A stretch of DNA of 64,000 bases from Novosphingobium sp. Chol11 (GTDB lineage: Bacteria; Pseudomonadota; Alphaproteobacteria; Sphingomonadales; Sphingomonadaceae): NCBI RefSeq assembly GCF_900218065.1, contig NZ_OBMU01000001.1, forward strand, positions 786,035-850,034, given 5' to 3'. Below, in pieces: positions 18,921 through 27,648 of this stretch. The stretch's first letter is position 1, and every line of letters begins with the position of its first letter. A program made the translations under genes and the position numbers. The notes under the pieces are model-generated. The model was given only the letters and a program-made list of their open reading frames with translations, had not been told where the DNA came from and made no database searches.

Positions 18921-20342
18921 ATGGCGCTGTTCACGTTCAGGCTGCCCGACATCGGCGAAGGCATTTCCGAGGCGGAGATCGTCGGTTGGCATGTGAAGGT
19001 CGGAGACCGGGTGGAGGAAGACCAGCCCATCGCCGACATGATGACCGACAAGGCGACGGTCGAGATGGAAAGCCCCGTCGCAGGCGTGGTGAAGCGGCTG
19101 GCGGGAGAGCCGGGCGAGCAGGTGGCGATCGGCGCCATGCTGGTGGAGATCGAGGTCGAGGGGGAAGGGGAGGTCGCTTCCGGGGCGGAGGCTCCGATGC
19201 CTTCGCAGGAGGAGATCGAGGCCGAGACGGCGGGGGGACGCGAGGTGGCGGGCGCGTCGGTTAACGGGATTATTTCGTCGGTTGATCGGCCTTATCCCGA
19301 CGAGCAAACTGCAGAGCCCTCTCCCCTTCAGGGGAGAGGGTTGGGAGAGGGGGAGCCAGGCGAGACGTGGGCATTACAGCCCCTCTCCCCAGCCTCGCAG
19401 GGAGTCACGCGCCTCCCTGCGACCCCTGAAGGGGAGAGGGAGCAGGGCAGCACGCGTCGGCCACCGACCTCTGAAGGCGAGAGAAAGTCACTCGCATCCC
19501 CTGCCGTCCGTGCCCGGGCCAAGGAGTTGGGCATCGACCTGTCCCAGGTGAAAGCCAGCGGCGATCATATCCGGCATTCGGACCTCGACGCATTCCTGCT
19601 TTACGGCGCGGGGCAGGGCTATCGGTCGCCCAAGCCGCGCGCGCGGCGGGAGGATGAGGTGGTGAAGGTCATCGGCTTGCGCCGCCGGATCGCGGAGAAC
19701 ATGGCGGCCTCCAAGCGGCATATTCCGCATTTCTCCTATGTCGAGGAAATCGACGTCACCGAATTGGAACGGATGCGCGCGCAGTTGAATGGCGCGCGTG
19801 GGGATCGGCCGAAGCTGACCGTGCTGCCGCTGCTGATCGTGGCGATTTGCCGGGCTCTGCCGGACTTTCCGATGTTGAACGCCCGCTATGATGACGAGGC
19901 GGGCGTGGTGACGCGCTTTGGCGCTGTGCATATGGGCATCGCGACGCAGACTGACGCGGGGCTGATGGTGCCGGTGATCCGCGATGCGCAGGATCGCAAT
20001 ATCTGGCAGCTGGCGGGCGAGATAAAGCGGCTGGCAGAGGCCGCGCGCTCGGGCAAGGCGAAGGTGGAGGAGCTTTCCGGATCGACCTTGACACTGACGT
20101 CGCTGGGGGCGCTGGGCGGGGTGGCGACCACGCCGGTCATCAATCGGCCTGAGGTGGCGATTGTCGGGCCCAATCGGGTGATCGAGCGGCCCGTTTTTCG
20201 CGGGAGCGAGGTAGTGGCTGCGAAGCTCATGAACCTGTCGATCAGCTGCGACCATCGGGTGGTGGATGGATGGGACGCGGCGAGTTTCGTGCAGGCGGTG
20301 AAGCGATTGCTGGAGACACCAGTGTTGTTGTTTGCGGAGTGA
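18921..20342 (+). CDS. bkdB: Branched-chain 2-oxoacid dehydrogenase E2 (lipoyl acyltransferase)
   Basis: Core E2 of the complex. The N-terminal lipoyl domain has lipoylated Lys44 in MTDKATVEMES. The peripheral-subunit-binding domain runs from about residue 190 (ASPAVRARAKELGIDLSQV). The C-terminal catalytic domain contains CDHRVVDGWDAASF, with His445 and Asp449. The linker between lipoyl and binding domains (about residues 133-174) is encoded by a GC-rich palindromic element and reads SPLQGRGLGEGEP...ATPEGEREQG, unlike normal Ala/Pro linkers. The frame stays open, so E2 should be functional with a longer linker. No lpd (E3) gene follows; E3 must come from elsewhere. Confidence 0.93.
   Translation: MALFTFRLPDIGEGISEAEIVGWHVKVGDRVEEDQPIADMMTDKATVEMESPVAGVVKRLAGEPGEQVAIGAMLVEIEVEGEGEVASGAEAPMPSQEEIEAETAGGREVAGASVNGIISSVDRPYPDEQTAEPSPLQGRGLGEGEPGETWALQPLSPASQGVTRLPATPEGEREQGSTRRPPTSEGERKSLASPAVRARAKELGIDLSQVKASGDHIRHSDLDAFLLYGAGQGYRSPKPRARREDEVVKVIGLRRRIAENMAASKRHIPHFSYVEEIDVTELERMRAQLNGARGDRPKLTVLPLLIVAICRALPDFPMLNARYDDEAGVVTRFGAVHMGIATQTDAGLMVPVIRDAQDRNIWQLAGEIKRLAEAARSGKAKVEELSGSTLTLTSLGALGGVATTPVINRPEVAIVGPNRVIERPVFRGSEVVAAKLMNLSISCDHRVVDGWDAASFVQAVKRLLETPVLLFAE
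19317..19440. repeat. Palindromic element (family E) inserted in frame in the E2 gene
   Basis: A 124-bp segment. The left 18 bases CCCTCTCCCCTTCAGGGG are the exact reverse complement of the right 18 bases CCCCTGAAGGGGAGAGGG (19423-19440). The left end is a perfect 10-bp hairpin (19317-19340). A central hairpin TCGCAGGGAG/CTCCCTGCGA occupies 19395-19422. The sequence is translated without stops in the linker of E2. Confidence 0.88.
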
Positions 20343-20349
20343 GGCATTC

Positions 20350-20731
20350 GTCACCCCGGGCTTGACCCGGGGTCCCGCTTCATCTCAGACCAGCAGATCG
20401 AACATGTCCCTCCAGTCCGGATTGGCGCGTTCGACAAGATCGAACTTCCAAGTGCGCCGCCATCTTTTGATCCGCTTTTCTTGCTCGATGCAGCTCATCA
20501 TGGCTTCGCCCCATTCCGCCCAAACCAAGCGAGATAGGCCATAACGCTTGCAGAAGTCCGAGCCTGTGCCAGAACGATGTTGCTGAACGCGAGAAACGAT
20601 GTCCGCCGTCACGCCGACATACATGGTGCCGCGATATCGGTCGGCCATGATATATACCCAACCGCCTTGGCGTGCCCGTCCCATGCCGTCTGGATCGAAT
20701 AAGCGGGACCCCGGGTCAAGCCCGGGGTGAC
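20350..20731. mobile_element. Candidate GIY-YIG palindromic element with 31-bp terminal inverted repeats
   Basis: A 382-bp unit with perfect 31-bp inverted repeats at 20350-20380 and 20701-20731. Each end is itself a hairpin, stem ACCCCGGG/CCCGGGGT with a 5-base loop and foot GTC on the outside. The only gene inside is the 99-residue GIY-YIG nuclease ORF, which fills the interior. No target-site duplication is visible. The hairpins share the frame GTCAYCCC...GGGRTCYCG with the family A elements elsewhere in the window. The mobile nature is an inference; the repeats themselves are seen directly. Confidence 0.6.
20385..20684 (-). CDS. GIY-YIG family endonuclease-like protein
   Basis: A 99-residue single-domain GIY-YIG protein of the YhbQ type. 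The motif residues are in order: VYIM (GIY equivalent, about residue 11), MYVGVT (YIG equivalent, about 21-26), the catalytic-type Arg in DIVSRVQQH and the metal-binding Glu in EQEKRIKRW. The ending KFDLVERANPDWRDMFDLL is the usual family C-terminus. No separate DNA-binding domain is present. The gene sits on the opposite strand to the bkd operon, tightly bracketed by inverted palindromes. The function of such small GIY-YIG proteins is not well established; DNA cleavage at hairpins is a possibility suggested by the context only. Confidence 0.88.
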   Translation of the reverse strand: MGRARQGGWVYIMADRYRGTMYVGVTADIVSRVQQHRSGTGSDFCKRYGLSRLVWAEWGEAMMSCIEQEKRIKRWRRTWKFDLVERANPDWRDMFDLLV

Positions 20732-20755
20732 CAACATCGATATTTCAGCTGGTGC

Positions 20756-21226
20756 TCACCGCATCGTCGCCCGGTAACTCAGGCGCGCGGTTTCTCCCGG
20801 CGACAGGCGCGCAGGGCCTGCCCAGCGGATATGGGTGATGTCGGCCGCGACGGCCCGGCGGACGCCGCCGAGCGGGGTCGGGAGCCATAGCTCGTCAAGG
20901 CGGCCCCAGCGTTGCCCGCCATCGACCGACACTTGCATGGACGGATCGGGCGCGGTGAGGAGCGCGCCGCGCGGGACCGCTTTGGTGAGGGCGACGCCTT
21001 GGACGGTAGCGCGCCCTTCATTGCGCCAGTTGACGACGAAGAGGATCTGGTCGCCAGGGGCAGCGCGCGTGGCGCTGGCCAGGGTGCGGCGGGCGCGGCC
21101 GTTGATGTCGGTATGCACGCGCTCCACGAACATCTGCGTTTCCATCCGCAGGTCGGCACGGGCCAGCGAAGGCGCGGGCAGCATGCCCCATGCCGCCAGT
21201 CCAAGTAGCGCCCCTATACGCATCAT
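20756..21226 (-). CDS. Exported protein with a DUF11-like beta domain
   Basis: 156 residues with a signal peptide ending SLARA, followed by one beta-rich domain. The pattern APGDQILFVVNWRNEGRATVQGVALTKAVPRGA resembles the DUF11/conserved-repeat domain (a CARDB- or Ig-like fold seen once or in tandem in surface proteins). The end SPGETARLSYRATMR fits the last strands. It is single-copy, periplasmic or surface, with unknown function. It diverges from the AI-2E transporter gene and has no obvious operon partner. Confidence 0.6.
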   Translation of the reverse strand: MMRIGALLGLAAWGMLPAPSLARADLRMETQMFVERVHTDINGRARRTLASATRAAPGDQILFVVNWRNEGRATVQGVALTKAVPRGALLTAPDPSMQVSVDGGQRWGRLDELWLPTPLGGVRRAVAADITHIRWAGPARLSPGETARLSYRATMR

Positions 21227-21402
21227 CCGTTCAAAGCCCCGATCCCCGTTTCGCTATGGCTTAGCACGGGGAGAGCGAAAATTTGGTTAACGGGCCTTAG
21301 CCATGTTCGCGCGTGGCGGATTGAAATTGACGCGCTGTTGCGGCCCGGTACACATTGCAGAAATGCGGGCAGGGCAGACATGCGGGCAGGATCGACCATT
21401 AC

Positions 21403-22557
21403 GTGACACCTCATGAACAGCAGGAAATCAACCGGCGGCGGGATCGGCTGCTGGCGTCGATCGCGCTGACGACCGGGGTCGGGCTGCTTCTTGCCATGCC
21501 CTTCGCCTTGCGCGAGGGCGCGGAATTCTTCCTGCCGCTGACAGCCGCGGTGGTGATCGCGATCGCGCTGGTGCCGTTCCTGGAATGGATGGAGCGGCGG
21601 CGGGTGCCTTCTGCGGTGGCGGCGCTGGCTGCGGTGATCGCATTCCTCGTGGTCGCGAATACCGCGCTGGTGCTGATCGTGGTTCCGGCGACCGACTGGT
21701 TCAGGCTGCTGCCGCAGCGTCTGCCCAAGATTCAGGATAATCTGGCGCCGCTCATCGATTTTTATTCCCAGTTGCAGCATTTCGTCGACGAAACGGTGCA
21801 GATGCTGGCGACCGGACCGGTGGCGGCGGCGCAGACGGCGGCGGTGGATGCGCCGCGATCGCTGTTGCAGTTCGCCGCGACCTCGGCCCCTTCGGCGATC
21901 ATCCAGATGGTGTTCGCGCTGCTCATCATCTATTTCTTCCTTGCCGGCTGGACGCGGCTGCGGCGGCGGACGATCAACAGCCGGGGCAGCTTCGATGGCG
22001 CGATGGCGGTGGCGCGGGTGATCCAGAATGTGGTCGATGCGACGTCGGCCTATGTGCTGACGATCGCGACGATCAACCTGTGCCTGGGGCTGGCGGTCGC
22101 GCTGGCGCTTTGGTTAATCGGCATGCCTTCGCCGCTGATGTGGGGCGGGATCGTCGCCTTGCTCAACTTTGTGCCCTATTTCGGACCGATGCTGGCGGCG
22201 GCCTTGCTGGCGCTCGGCGGGCTCATGGTGTTCGATGATGTGTGGCGGGCGCTGGCCCCTGCGGTGACGCAGATCGGCTTTCACCTGGTGGAGGCGAATG
22301 TGATCACGCCGATGGTGCTGGGGCGGCGGTTGACGATGAACCCGCTGCTGATTCTGGTGTCGCTGACCTTCTGGGGATGGGTGTGGGGGACTCCGGGCGC
22401 GCTGCTGGGCGTGCCTTTGCTGATCATCATCCAGACCGTGGTGGCGGCCGCTGGAACCCCGGATATCGCCGGTTTCCTGTTCGAGCGCGGGACCCTGACG
22501 GTGGCGCCGCGCGAAGAAAATGACGAGAAAGAAGAAAGTGGTGAAAGAGCCGGTTGA
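21403..22557 (+). CDS. AI-2E family transporter (PerM/YdiK type)
   Basis: Integral membrane protein of about 385 residues with around eight helices: two N-terminal pairs, a periplasmic region, and a C-terminal bundle. Family features include the PFALREGAEFFLPLT and VVIAIALVPFLEWMERRRVP N-terminal hairpin, the VFALLIIYFFLAGW helix, and the C-terminal LGRRLTMNPLLILVSLTFWGWVWGTPGALLGVPLL signature region. Some relatives export autoinducer-2 or act as Na+/H+ antiporters, so the substrate is not inferable. The start is uncertain: GTG at 21403 is chosen, and an upstream TTG at 21355 is open in frame. Confidence 0.85.
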   Translation: MTPHEQQEINRRRDRLLASIALTTGVGLLLAMPFALREGAEFFLPLTAAVVIAIALVPFLEWMERRRVPSAVAALAAVIAFLVVANTALVLIVVPATDWFRLLPQRLPKIQDNLAPLIDFYSQLQHFVDETVQMLATGPVAAAQTAAVDAPRSLLQFAATSAPSAIIQMVFALLIIYFFLAGWTRLRRRTINSRGSFDGAMAVARVIQNVVDATSAYVLTIATINLCLGLAVALALWLIGMPSPLMWGGIVALLNFVPYFGPMLAAALLALGGLMVFDDVWRALAPAVTQIGFHLVEANVITPMVLGRRLTMNPLLILVSLTFWGWVWGTPGALLGVPLLIIIQTVVAAAGTPDIAGFLFERGTLTVAPREENDEKEESGERAG

Positions 22558-22598
22558 CAGGTCCGGCGCACCCGCATAGATGCCCGCCCACACCGAAC

Positions 22599-22675
<77 letters not shown>

Positions 22676-22735
22676 CTCTTTTGGAAGAGTGGATGGTCCT
22701 GAAGGGCCGGATTTATCCCGAAATTTTGATATGTC

Positions 22736-22814
22736 GTCATGCCAGCGCAAGCTGGCATCTCAGGCCCTGGCGTTTGGCCTCTCCTCACAAGATCCCAGCT
22801 TTCGCTGGGATGAC
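22736..22814. repeat. Paired palindromic repeat, family A copy 2
   Basis: A 79-bp unit: a first hairpin ATGCCAGC/GCTGGCAT preceded by GTC and followed by CTC, then 27 bases, then an inverted hairpin ATCCCAGC/GCTGGGAT ending in GAC. Between tRNA-Asp and the DUF2842 gene. Confidence 0.85.
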
Positions 22815-22847
22815 GGAGTGGGGCGTTTTAGCAGCGCTGTGAGCGCG

Positions 22848-23087
22848 TCAGCCGCGCCGCCAGCGTCCGGTTTCCATCCAGGCGAGCAGGCGCTTCAAGG
22901 GCAGCACCCAGATCCAGACGATGCCGAGGAAAACATAAACCGGCACCTGCGCGATCATCGGCAGGCTGCCGATAATGCCCGACAGGCTGCCCACCAGCAC
23001 CGCCCAGAGCAGGATCAGCCCGATGATGAGGAGCATGCCCACAGGCTTGCGCCAGCTGGGTTCGTAGGGAGCAGGCTGGCGGTTCAC
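22848..23087 (-). CDS. DUF2842 small membrane protein
   Basis: About 79 residues from the GTG at 23087. The protein matches the DUF2842 pattern: PSWRKPVGM, a first helix LLIIGLILLWAVLVGSLSG, a second helix VPVYVFLGIVWIWVLPL, then the conserved RLLAWMETGRW. Two transmembrane helices are joined by a short loop. Its GTG overlaps the stop codon of the formyl-THF ligase gene (GTGA), so the pair is translationally coupled. Function unknown; the family is widespread in Alphaproteobacteria. The longer ORF to 23147 is out of keeping with the family length. Confidence 0.78.
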   Translation of the reverse strand: MNRQPAPYEPSWRKPVGMLLIIGLILLWAVLVGSLSGIIGSLPMIAQVPVYVFLGIVWIWVLPLKRLLAWMETGRWRRG

Positions 23088-23662
23088 GCGTCGGGTCCTT
23101 CGATCAGTTCGACTTCGGAGAGGATGATGTGGAGCGGCAGGTCCCACGGGTCGGCGGGCAGGGCGTCCTGCTCCTGCACCGACCAGGCGAGGCCGATCCG
23201 CAGGGCGTCCGGATAGCGGGCGAAGGCGCGGTCATAATAGCCGCCGCCCTGGCCCAGCCGGTTCATGGCGCGGTCGAAGGCGAGCAGCGGGGCGATGATG
23301 ATGTCCGGAGCGACGGACGGGCCGCTGGGTTCGGGATGGTGCGTGCCGTAAAGGCCGGGATGGAGCTGATCCTCCGGCGTCCAGGTGAGGAAATCCATGG
23401 TGCCGAGCCGGTCGATGACGCGCGGGAGAGCAAGCGTCTTGCCCATCGCCGCGAGTTGAGGCGCAAGCCGCTGCGCGGGCGCTTCGTCGTCCAGCCCCAT
23501 GTAGAGCGCCACCGTCCGCGCGCTGTCGAGGCGGCGGGCGAGCGGCGAGGGGATCGCCTTGAAGGCCAGCCGATGCGCGAGCGGGTCGAGCGACTGGACG
23601 AAGGCGCGGCGGCGCGTCCGGGCGAGGGTGCGCAGGGCGGTCTTGTCGGTGTCTTCGCTCAT
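23084..23662 (-). CDS. fau: 5-formyltetrahydrofolate cyclo-ligase
   Basis: ATP-dependent conversion of 5-formyl-THF to 5,10-methenyl-THF. The family core is clear: the N-terminal basic helix TLARTRRRAFVQSL, the nucleotide/folate-binding VALYMGLDDEAPAQ, PDIIIAPLLAFDRAMNRLGQGGGYYDRAF (the GxGGGYYD signature) and the C-terminal ending DLPLHIILSEVELIEG. It sits downstream of zapA and the 6S RNA, the conserved proteobacterial order (ygfA next to ssrS), and overlaps the DUF2842 gene by four bases. Confidence 0.92.
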   Translation of the reverse strand: MSEDTDKTALRTLARTRRRAFVQSLDPLAHRLAFKAIPSPLARRLDSARTVALYMGLDDEAPAQRLAPQLAAMGKTLALPRVIDRLGTMDFLTWTPEDQLHPGLYGTHHPEPSGPSVAPDIIIAPLLAFDRAMNRLGQGGGYYDRAFARYPDALRIGLAWSVQEQDALPADPWDLPLHIILSEVELIEGPDA

Positions 23663-23714
23663 GGGCTCGCGTTTAGAGCAGCGCGCGGCAAATTGATATT
23701 ATTTAGCACCGGTG

Positions 23715-23740
23715 CGTCGACAGGCTCGGCGCGAACGGAG
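23715..23740. repeat. Short TCGACAGGCTCG-type intergenic repeat
   Basis: CGTCGACAGGCTCGGCGCGAACGGAG resembles copies at 53637-53670 and 32025-32050 (TCGACAAGCTCGACCCGGAC). All three lie directly downstream of genes. The copies are degenerate and only partly inverted. Confidence 0.45.
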
Positions 23741-23764
23741 TTTGGGGAGAGCCAAGGAAGGGTG

Positions 23765-23925
23765 ACGGGACCGCCTCGGCCGTTTGCTGGAATATCCTCT
23801 GACGCCTCAACGTCAGGTGGGGACCATGTAGATCGGGCCGGAACCCGCCCAGGGACAGCCCCCGTGGATGTGATTATCGCCTCAGGGATGTTCGCTAAAG
23901 CTCGTATCGCGCAGTGCCCGTCGCC
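23765..23925 (-). ncRNA. ssrS: Probable 6S RNA
   Basis: This gene-free interval lies exactly where alphaproteobacteria carry 6S RNA, between zapA and the formyl-THF cyclo-ligase gene on the same strand. Read on the minus strand it contains CCCTGAGGCGATAATC, comparable to the CCCCTGAGCCGATATTT segment of E. coli 6S, and a local hairpin CTGACG-TTGAGG-CGTCAG, fitting the long internally bulged rod of a promoter mimic. 6S RNA sequesters sigma-70 holoenzyme. Boundaries are approximate and no covariance check was possible. Confidence 0.65.
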
Positions 23926-23931
23926 CGTAAT

Positions 23932-24267
23932 CTAGGCGCCAGGCTCCGGATCGACAAGCCTCTCGCGCAGCTTTTCTATGCGCGCGGCCAGCGCCTCCAT
24001 CGCTTGCACGGCGAGTTCGTCGTCATCGCCCAGCGCCAGGCTCTGCTGGCGGCCGATCGCCTCGCGCTTCAGGTCATTGAGCTCGTCGGCGAGGAAGAGG
24101 GCGGCGAACAGCAGCGTGCGTACTTCAGTGAGGCCCGGCGTATTCTGCTGGGCGAGGCGCGCCTTGCGTTCGATCAGGCCGGCGAGATGAGCAAGATGCG
24201 CCTCCTCCCCGTCGCGGCAGCGGACGGTATAATGGCGCCCGGCGATCTGGAGGGTGGTTTCAGCCAC
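23932..24267 (-). CDS. zapA: Cell division protein ZapA
   Basis: Small Z-ring-associated protein that bundles FtsZ. At 111 residues, it has the N-terminal beta region ETTLQIAGRHYTVRCRDGEE with the central helix start HLAHLAGLIERKAR, then a long coiled coil (EVRTLLFAALFLADELNDLKREA...EALAARIEKLRERL). The upstream coiled-coil gene overlaps its start by 8 bases. Downstream is the 6S RNA gene, the order conserved across Proteobacteria. Confidence 0.9.
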   Translation of the reverse strand: MAETTLQIAGRHYTVRCRDGEEAHLAHLAGLIERKARLAQQNTPGLTEVRTLLFAALFLADELNDLKREAIGRQQSLALGDDDELAVQAMEALAARIEKLRERLVDPEPGA

Positions 24268-24457
24268 GTTTTTCCCCCTTCAGATCGGCGATCAGTTCAT
24301 CGAGCGAGCGGAGCGCCGTCCGCGCGGCGGCCGCGTCCACGCCTGGGGAGGCGGAAGAGGCCGGACCCGCAGCCGCGAGATCTTGCACATCCTGTTCCAG
24401 CTGGCTCACCGCGCGCTCCAGCGCGCCGATAGCCTGCATCATCCGATCGCTTGCCAT
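24260..24457 (-). CDS. Short coiled-coil protein upstream of zapA (ZauP-like candidate)
   Basis: About 65 residues from the ATG at 24457. The N-terminal half (SDRMMQAIGALERAVSQLEQDVQDL) is strongly heptad-like. An Ala/Ser/Pro linker and a second helix (AARTALRSLDELIADLKGEK) follow. In Caulobacter the gene just upstream of zapA encodes ZauP, a small coiled-coil partner that works with ZapA to focus the Z ring. Position, size, coiled-coil character and the 8-base overlap fit that role, but sequence identity was not tested, so the assignment is by context. The ORF extends to 24490, but the start at MASDRMM is preferred. Confidence 0.6.
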   Translation of the reverse strand: MASDRMMQAIGALERAVSQLEQDVQDLAAAGPASSASPGVDAAAARTALRSLDELIADLKGEKRG

Positions 24458-24630
24458 GATCCACGCATAAACAAAGTTTTCGCCTTGCAAAAGCTGTCAT
24501 TGGACGGCTTGGCGCTCTCCAAGGTCCTGCCATGGTTGACGCTTTGGGTGCAACGCGACAAAGGGGACCCGATTTCGATTCGCCGGCTCAGCAGGGGGCC
24601 GTGAGCCAAGTAGGGAAGAAGCCAGCCTAG

Positions 24631-26601
24631 ATGACCGTATCCGAAAAGTCGCTCGCCAGCGCCATCCGGGCGCTTTCCATGGACGCAGTGCAGGCGGCGA
24701 ACAGCGGCCATCCGGGCATGCCGATGGGCATGGCGGACGTCGCGACGGTGCTGTTCAAGGACTATATCAAGTTCGATCCGACCCAGCCGAAATGGGCCGA
24801 CCGCGACCGCTTCGTGCTGTCGGCAGGTCATGGATCGATGCTGATCTACGCGCTGCTGCACCTCACCGGCTATGCGCGTCCGACAATGGAGGATATCCGT
24901 AATTTCCGTCAGATCGGCAGCCCCTGCGCCGGGCATCCGGAGAATTTCGAGCTGGCTGGCGTGGAAGCGACGACCGGGCCGCTGGGTTCGGGCCTGGCCA
25001 CCGCCGTGGGCATGGCGATTGCTGAGCGGCACCTAAATGCGCAGTTCGGCGACGATCTGGTCGATCACCGCACCTGGGTGATCGCGGGCGACGGTTGCCT
25101 GATGGAAGGCATCAACCATGAGGCGATCGGCCTTGCCGGGCACCTCAACCTTGGCCGCCTGATCGTGCTGTGGGACGATAACAAGATCACGATCGACGGC
25201 GCGGTCGACCTGTCGAGCAGCGAAGATGTGCGCGCCCGCTATGCCGCGACCGGCTGGCATGTCGTGTCGTGCGACGGCCATGACGTCGCCGATGTGCGCC
25301 GCGCCATCGATGAAGCGCTGGCCGATCCGCGCCCGTCGCTGGTCGCCTGCGCCACCAAGATCGGCTATGGCGCACCCAACAAGGCAGGCACCTCGGGCGT
25401 CCATGGGTCGGCTTTGGGCGTCGAGGAAGTCGCGGCGGCTCGCGAGTTCCTGGGCTGGACGTCCGAGCCCTTTGTCCTGCCCGAAGATGTTGCCGCCGAA
25501 TGGCGCCGCATCGGCTCGCAGGGCGCCGAAGTGCGCGCTGCCTGGGAAGGTCGCCTGAATGGCAATGGCCAGAAGACCGAGTTCGAGCGGCGTTTGGCGG
25601 GTGAACTGCCCGCCGACTTCTCGCTCAACGCCTATATCGACACGCTGATCGCCAATCCGCAGAAGGTGGCGACCCGCAAGGCGAGTGAGTTGGCGCTGGG
25701 CGCGATCAACGACCTGTTGCCCGAAACGCTCGGCGGTTCGGCGGACCTGACCGGATCGAACAACACCAAGACCAAGTCGACCGGACCGCTCACCAAGGAC
25801 GATTATTCCGGCCGCTATGTCTATTATGGCATTCGCGAGTTCGGCATGGCCTGCGCGATGAACGGCATGGCGCTGCATGGCGGCGTCATCCCCTATGGCG
25901 GCACCTTCCTGGTCTTTTCCGACTATATGCGCGGCGGCATCCGCCTGGCCGCGCTCCAGCAGCAGCGCGTCATCCATGTGCTGACGCATGACTCCATCGG
26001 CCTTGGCGAGGATGGTCCAACCCACCAGCCGATCGAACACGTCATGTCGTTGCGCATGATCCCTAATCTGGACGTCTATCGCCCGGCTGACATCGTTGAG
26101 ACGGCGGAATGCTGGGAACTGGCGCTGAAGGACAAGGATGGCCCATCGGTGCTGGCGCTGACGCGGCAGAATCTGGCGCAGCTGCGCACCGAGAAGGCGG
26201 GCGAAAATCTCTGTGCCAAGGGCGCCTATCGCCTGCGCGCCGCCAAGGGAGCGCGCAAAGTCGTGCTGATCGCGACCGGTTCCGAAGTCGAGATTGCGGT
26301 TGCGACCGCCGATCTGCTTGAAAGCCAGGGCATCGGCGCGGACGTCGTGTCCATGCCCAGCTGGGCGCATTTCGATGCGCAGCCGCAGGCGTATAAGGAT
26401 GATCTCCTTCCGCACCATGTGCTGCGCTGCTCGATTGAGGCAGGGACGACATTCGGGTGGGAGCGCTATGTCGGCATTGCGGGCTTGCGTTTTGGCATCG
26501 ACACATTCGGCGCTTCGGCTCCGGCGGAAGTGCTGTACGAGCATTTCGGCCTGACCGCAGCGAAGATCGCGCCGCAGGTTGCGGCCGCGCTCGATCATTA
26601 A
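24631..26601 (+). CDS. tkt: Transketolase
   Basis: TPP-dependent two-carbon transfer in the pentose phosphate and Calvin-type interconversions. 656 residues, full length. The N-terminal domain has [20 protein letters not shown] and [18 protein letters not shown], the TPP motif [13 protein letters not shown]...WDDN, and the substrate His in [13 protein letters not shown]. The pyrimidine domain has [19 protein letters not shown] and [17 protein letters not shown]. It is the first gene of tkt-gap-pgk-fda, with the divergent ZauP-like gene upstream. Confidence 0.96.
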   Translation: MTVSEKSLASAIRALSMDAVQAANSGHPGMPMGMADVATVLFKDYIKFDPTQPKWADRDRFVLSAGHGSMLIYALLHLTGYARPTMEDIRNFRQIGSPCAGHPENFELAGVEATTGPLGSGLATAVGMAIAERHLNAQFGDDLVDHRTWVIAGDGCLMEGINHEAIGLAGHLNLGRLIVLWDDNKITIDGAVDLSSSEDVRARYAATGWHVVSCDGHDVADVRRAIDEALADPRPSLVACATKIGYGAPNKAGTSGVHGSALGVEEVAAAREFLGWTSEPFVLPEDVAAEWRRIGSQGAEVRAAWEGRLNGNGQKTEFERRLAGELPADFSLNAYIDTLIANPQKVATRKASELALGAINDLLPETLGGSADLTGSNNTKTKSTGPLTKDDYSGRYVYYGIREFGMACAMNGMALHGGVIPYGGTFLVFSDYMRGGIRLAALQQQRVIHVLTHDSIGLGEDGPTHQPIEHVMSLRMIPNLDVYRPADIVETAECWELALKDKDGPSVLALTRQNLAQLRTEKAGENLCAKGAYRLRAAKGARKVVLIATGSEVEIAVATADLLESQGIGADVVSMPSWAHFDAQPQAYKDDLLPHHVLRCSIEAGTTFGWERYVGIAGLRFGIDTFGASAPAEVLYEHFGLTAAKIAPQVAAALDH

Positions 26602-26616
26602 GAACATCTACCAATC

Positions 26617-26622
26617 AGGAGG
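26617..26622 (+). promoter_or_regulatory. Shine-Dalgarno fixing a GTG start for gap
   Basis: AGGAGG 8 bases before the GTG at 26631 supports that start; the frame stays open far upstream into tkt. Confidence 0.75.
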
Positions 26623-26630
26623 CTAGTGCA

Positions 26631-27641
26631 GTGGCAACGAAGGTAGCAATTAACGGTTTTGGACGTATCGGCCGCCTGGTGGCGCGCGCAATCCTGTCGC
26701 GCACCGACCATGATCTGGAACTGGTCAGCATCAACGACCTGGGCGATGCGAAGGCAAACGCCCTGCTGTTCAAGCGTGACAGCGTCCATGGCAACTGGGC
26801 TGGCGACGTCAGCGCCGAAGGCGACGCGCTGATCATCAACGGCAAGCGCATTGCCGTGACCGCCGAACGCGATCCCGCCAAGCTGCCGCACGCGGCGCAG
26901 GGCGTCGAGATCGCGCTGGAATGCACTGGCATCTTCGCTTCGAAGGAAAAGGCGAGCGCGCACCTGGCCGCTGGCGCCAAGCGCGTCATCATTTCCGCGC
27001 CCGCAAGCGGCGTGGACAAGACCATCGTGTTCGGCGTCAATCATGAAACGCTGACTGCCGATGACGTCGTCATCTCCAACGCCAGCTGCACGACCAACTG
27101 CCTGGCGCCGCTCGCCAAGGTCCTGCACGATGCCATCGGCATCGAAAAGGGCTTCATGACGACGATCCACAGCTACACCAACGACCAGAACACGCTGGAC
27201 CAGCTGCACAGCGACATGCGCCGCGCCCGCGCCGCTGCGCTGTCGATGATCCCGACCACAACGGGCGCCGCGCGCGCCGTGGGTGAGGTGCTGCCGGAGC
27301 TCAAGGGCAAGCTGGATGGTTCGTCAGTGCGCGTGCCGACCCCGAACGTCTCGGTCGTTGACCTGAAGTTCATCGCCAAGCGCGAAACGAACCGCGACGA
27401 AGTAAACCAGCTGCTGAAGGCTGCTTCCGAAGCCGGGCCGCTGAAGGGCGTGCTGGGCTATTCGGACGAACCGCTGGTGTCGATCGACTATAATGGCGAT
27501 CCGCGCAGCTCGACCGTCGACAGCCTTGAAACGGCCGTGATCGACGGCAATCTGGTGCGCGTGCTCAGCTGGTACGACAATGAATGGGGCTTTTCGAACC
27601 GCATGATCGATACCGCAGGCGTGGTTGCCGGGCTGCTGTAA
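26631..27641 (+). CDS. gap: Glyceraldehyde-3-phosphate dehydrogenase
   Basis: NAD(P)-dependent oxidation of glyceraldehyde 3-phosphate. From the GTG start, [15 protein letters not shown] gives the Rossmann glycine motif, and the catalytic cysteine is Cys153 in [13 protein letters not shown]. Phosphate-binding residues lie in [14 protein letters not shown], and [10 protein letters not shown] closes the domain. 336 residues is standard. The reading frame extends upstream into the tkt gene, but that portion is not part of this protein. A terminator follows, then a family A repeat before pgk. Confidence 0.96.
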   Translation: MATKVAINGFGRIGRLVARAILSRTDHDLELVSINDLGDAKANALLFKRDSVHGNWAGDVSAEGDALIINGKRIAVTAERDPAKLPHAAQGVEIALECTGIFASKEKASAHLAAGAKRVIISAPASGVDKTIVFGVNHETLTADDVVISNASCTTNCLAPLAKVLHDAIGIEKGFMTTIHSYTNDQNTLDQLHSDMRRARAAALSMIPTTTGAARAVGEVLPELKGKLDGSSVRVPTPNVSVVDLKFIAKRETNRDEVNQLLKAASEAGPLKGVLGYSDEPLVSIDYNGDPRSSTVDSLETAVIDGNLVRVLSWYDNEWGFSNRMIDTAGVVAGLL

Positions 27642-27648
27642 GAATGAG

